Shown piece after piece: positions 32,460 to 34,498 of a DNA stretch of 34,498 bases; the first letter of the stretch is position 1; every line of letters starts with the position of its first letter. The stretch comes from Mesorhizobium norvegicum. GTDB taxonomy: Bacteria > Pseudomonadota > Alphaproteobacteria > Rhizobiales > Rhizobiaceae. A model generated the notes under the pieces. That model did no database searches. It saw nothing but the letters and a program-made list of their open reading frames with translations, and was not told the DNA's origin. Location of the stretch: assembly GCF_004919685.1 (NCBI RefSeq), contig NZ_SMYZ01000052.1, forward strand, positions 1-34,498. The letters are read 5' to 3'. The translations under genes were made by a program, and so were the position numbers.

Positions 32460-33638
32460 ATGATCGAATTGCCGTTTGCCCACGACGAGTACCAACAGCG
32501 GCTTCGCAAGATCCGCACCGAGATGGCCAGGCGCGGTCTTGAGCTCCTGATCGTCAACGACGTTGCCAACCAGCATTACATCACCGGCTATGATGGCTGG
32601 TCATTCTACACGCCGCAGGTGGTGCTCGTTCCAATCGAAGAGGTCGAGCCGGTCTGGATCGGGCGCGCCATGGATGCGGCCGGCGGTCTTCTGACGGCCT
32701 GGATGAAGCCAGAAAACGTGGTTGGCTTCCCAGAAGACCACGTCCAGCGCGTCGATCGCCATCCCATGGACTGGATCGCAAACTGGATCGTATCGAAGGG
32801 CTTGGGTGTCAGACACATCGGCATCGAGCTCGAAGCCTACTATTTCTCCCCGAAAGGGCATGCCCGGCTCGTCGCCGGACTTCCCAATGCGAAGTGGCAT
32901 GATGCCGATCTGCTGGTGAACTGGATCCGCGCGGTCAAATCGGCGCCCGAGATCGCCTATTTGCGCAAGGCATCGACCTTGGCCGAGGCGGCGGTCTCGC
33001 GGGCCTTCGAGGTGATCGCGCCGGGTGTTCGCGAGTGCGATGCCATCGCCGCCATCCAGGCGGCGCAGATCGCCGGCAGCCCGGACTTCGCGGGTGACAT
33101 CACCGCGCTGCCGCCGACCATTCTCGGCGGCGAGAATGCTTCAGCACCGCACATCATGTGGAGCGACCGGCGGTTCGGGGACAACGAGACGATCGCCCTG
33201 GAACTTGCCGGCGTCTGCCGCCGCTATGCCGCCGGGCTGGCAAGAACCCTGCAACTCGGCAAAACGCCAACAAATGTCTCGGATACGGCCAAAGCGGTGA
33301 TCGAAGGCATGGATGCGGTGCTCGATGCGGTCAGGCCGGGAACATCAGCCGAAGCCGTCGAGGGCGCCTGGCGCAAGGTCATTCAACGCTACGGACTGAA
33401 GAAGGAGTCGCGCATCGGCTATTCGATCGGCGTCGCCTATCCGCCGGATTGGGGCGAACACACGATCAGCCTGAGACCGGGCGACAAGACTGTGCTTGAA
33501 CCGGGCAATGTCGTTCATTCCATCCTTGGCATGTGGATGGACGGCTGGGGCATCGAGATCAGCGAGACTATCCTGGTGACCGAAACCGGCAATGAGACGC
33601 TGACGAAATTCCCGCGAGAGATCCATGTCAAATCCTGA
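32460..33638 (+). CDS. M24-family protein resembling ectoine hydrolase (DoeA/EutD)
   Basis: A 392-residue pita-bread-fold protein of the creatinase/aminopeptidase P family. It shares recalled features of ectoine hydrolase: TGYDGWSFY near the start, RHPMDWI, EAYYFSP, and GYPP-like GVAYPPDWGEHT near the end. Where metal-dependent M24 peptidases have Asp ligands (D-x-G and sD-xT) this protein has LELAGVCRRYAAGLART, so it is probably metal-free like creatinase. DoeA opens the ectoine ring. No other ectoine gene (transporter, DoeC/DoeD) is visible, so another cyclic amidine or C-N bond substrate is possible. I chose the ATG at 32460 with GGAG 5 bases before; upstream codons look random. The next gene overlaps its end by 14 bases. 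Confidence 0.85.
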   Translation: MIELPFAHDEYQQRLRKIRTEMARRGLELLIVNDVANQHYITGYDGWSFYTPQVVLVPIEEVEPVWIGRAMDAAGGLLTAWMKPENVVGFPEDHVQRVDRHPMDWIANWIVSKGLGVRHIGIELEAYYFSPKGHARLVAGLPNAKWHDADLLVNWIRAVKSAPEIAYLRKASTLAEAAVSRAFEVIAPGVRECDAIAAIQAAQIAGSPDFAGDITALPPTILGGENASAPHIMWSDRRFGDNETIALELAGVCRRYAAGLARTLQLGKTPTNVSDTAKAVIEGMDAVLDAVRPGTSAEAVEGAWRKVIQRYGLKKESRIGYSIGVAYPPDWGEHTISLRPGDKTVLEPGNVVHSILGMWMDGWGIEISETILVTETGNETLTKFPREIHVKS

Positions 33639-34498
33639 CGGTGCGGCCACGACCGGCGGTTTTGCGATTCCCGGCACAGTCGATATCGATGCCGGAATTC
33701 TCGACCGGATGATCGAGGTCCGCCGCCATCTGCACCGCAATCCGGAGCTTTCGAACCGCGAGGCCAACACGCAAACCTATTTGCGGCAGATGCTGGCCGG
33801 GCAGGGAATTGCCGACATTCGGGACGTGGCGGGCTTTGGCCTGGCCGTCGATATTGTCGGCTCAGGCAAGCCATCAAATCGAAAGGTGGCCATTCGCGCC
33901 GACATCGATGCCTTGCCGATCGAGGAGGAATCCGGTGTCGAATTCGCATCGGTAAACCCAGGTGTGATGCATGCCTGTGGCCACGACGCCCACGCATCGA
34001 TGGCCTTTGCGGTTGCCGTGCATCTTCACCAGTCGAGGGCCGATTTCGGCGGAACCGTCCGCCTGATCTTCCAGCCGGCGGAAGAAGACGAACCGTCGGG
34101 CGGCAGACGGGTGGTGGAGGAGGGGCTTCTCGACGACATCGACGCCGCCATCTGCGTTCACGTCGATCCGTACACGCCGTCCGGCAAGGTTGCCGTGAAT
34201 TCCGGTCCATACACGCTGGCCTGCGATACGTTTGACGCTGTCGTCACCGGCTCGGCCGCGCATGCGGCAAAGCCGTATGAGGGCATCGATGCGATTGCCG
34301 TGGCCTGCTCCATGGTGAGCGAACTGCAGAAGATCGTCTCGCGCGAGATCGACCCCTACGATCCGCTGGTCGTTTCCGTCACCGGCATCAACGGCGGCAA
34401 CGCCTACAATGTGATCGCCGGCAAGGTCACCTTGAAAGGCACCATCCGCAGCGGCAGCGACGCCACCCGCGAGCGGACCTGGCGCCGTGTTCGTGCGA
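33625..34498 (+). CDS. M20-family amidohydrolase (3' end outside window)
   Basis: Visible N-terminal 291 residues of a zinc-type M20 peptidase/deacylase of the hippurate hydrolase / N-acyl-amino-acid deacetylase class. The metal-binding motif HACGHDAH begins at residue 116, with an RADIDALPI strand earlier and the Glu-Glu pair in PAEEDEPSGG. The lid domain start VTGSAAHAAKP is present. It overlaps the M24 gene by 14 bases and should be co-translated. Some ectoine degraders use an M20 enzyme to deacetylate the N-acetyl-diaminobutyrate released by DoeA, which would fit, but more generic deacylase roles cannot be excluded. Confidence 0.88.
   Translation, partial: MSNPDGAATTGGFAIPGTVDIDAGILDRMIEVRRHLHRNPELSNREANTQTYLRQMLAGQGIADIRDVAGFGLAVDIVGSGKPSNRKVAIRADIDALPIEEESGVEFASVNPGVMHACGHDAHASMAFAVAVHLHQSRADFGGTVRLIFQPAEEDEPSGGRRVVEEGLLDDIDAAICVHVDPYTPSGKVAVNSGPYTLACDTFDAVVTGSAAHAAKPYEGIDAIAVACSMVSELQKIVSREIDPYDPLVVSVTGINGGNAYNVIAGKVTLKGTIRSGSDATRERTWRRVRA

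Overview
The window looks like a chromosomal segment of an alphaproteobacterium of the order Hyphomicrobiales (Rhizobiales), most probably Mesorhizobium or a close relative. The evidence is high-GC coding sequence, the conserved clpP-clpX-lon-hupB order, CTTG-type -35 promoter elements, many paired ABC sugar-uptake operons, and mosaic palindromic intergenic repeats of the kind scattered through Mesorhizobium genomes. The genus call rests on recalled protein and repeat similarity, not on a search.

Layout. 1-3.4 kb: the 3' part of an O-acetylhomoserine sulfhydrylase gene (metZ/metY type), an NAD-dependent formate dehydrogenase and a small cupin. 3.4-7.2 kb: a leftward pair (cytochrome P450, then an amino-acid-binding-protein-like gene without a signal peptide), a divergent FAD amine oxidase, and a leftward gene for a secreted repeat protein. 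7.5-13.1 kb: the protein quality-control core clpP, clpX, lon and hupB, with strong terminators between units and a duplicated bidirectional terminator after hupB. 13.2-16.2 kb: a leftward aldo/keto reductase, a divergent two-gene unit (HxlB-like SIS protein and creatininase-family hydrolase) and a small secreted Cys-containing protein.

16.3-22.8 kb: a CUT1-type sugar importer. A Tat-dependent binding protein and two permeases run leftward; the ATPase, a FucU/RbsD mutarotase and a PfkB-family sugar kinase run rightward from a shared divergent promoter region. Together they could import, epimerise and phosphorylate one sugar whose identity is not evident. 22.9-24.7 kb: a glycosyltransferase with a duplicated coiled-coil tail, translationally coupled to an RmlC-like cupin. 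25.0-25.4 kb: divergent tRNA-Asp and tRNA-Val. 25.5-27.3 kb: a small hypothetical gene and a free-standing ComEC-like metallo-beta-lactamase-fold hydrolase of more mixed base composition.

27.3-32.2 kb: a second sugar system, transcribed leftward as ROK regulator, CUT2 ATPase, ribose-type binding protein, permease and short-chain dehydrogenase, with tight overlaps. 32.5 kb to the end: a rightward pair, an ectoine-hydrolase-like M24 protein lacking the usual metal ligands and an M20 amidohydrolase cut by the window edge, divergent from the ROK gene and probably sharing its control region.

No CRISPR array, insertion sequence, rRNA or phage gene was recognised. The least explained parts are the SIS/creatininase pair beside the sugar clusters, the signal-less binding protein with the P450, and the MBL hydrolase beside the tRNAs.
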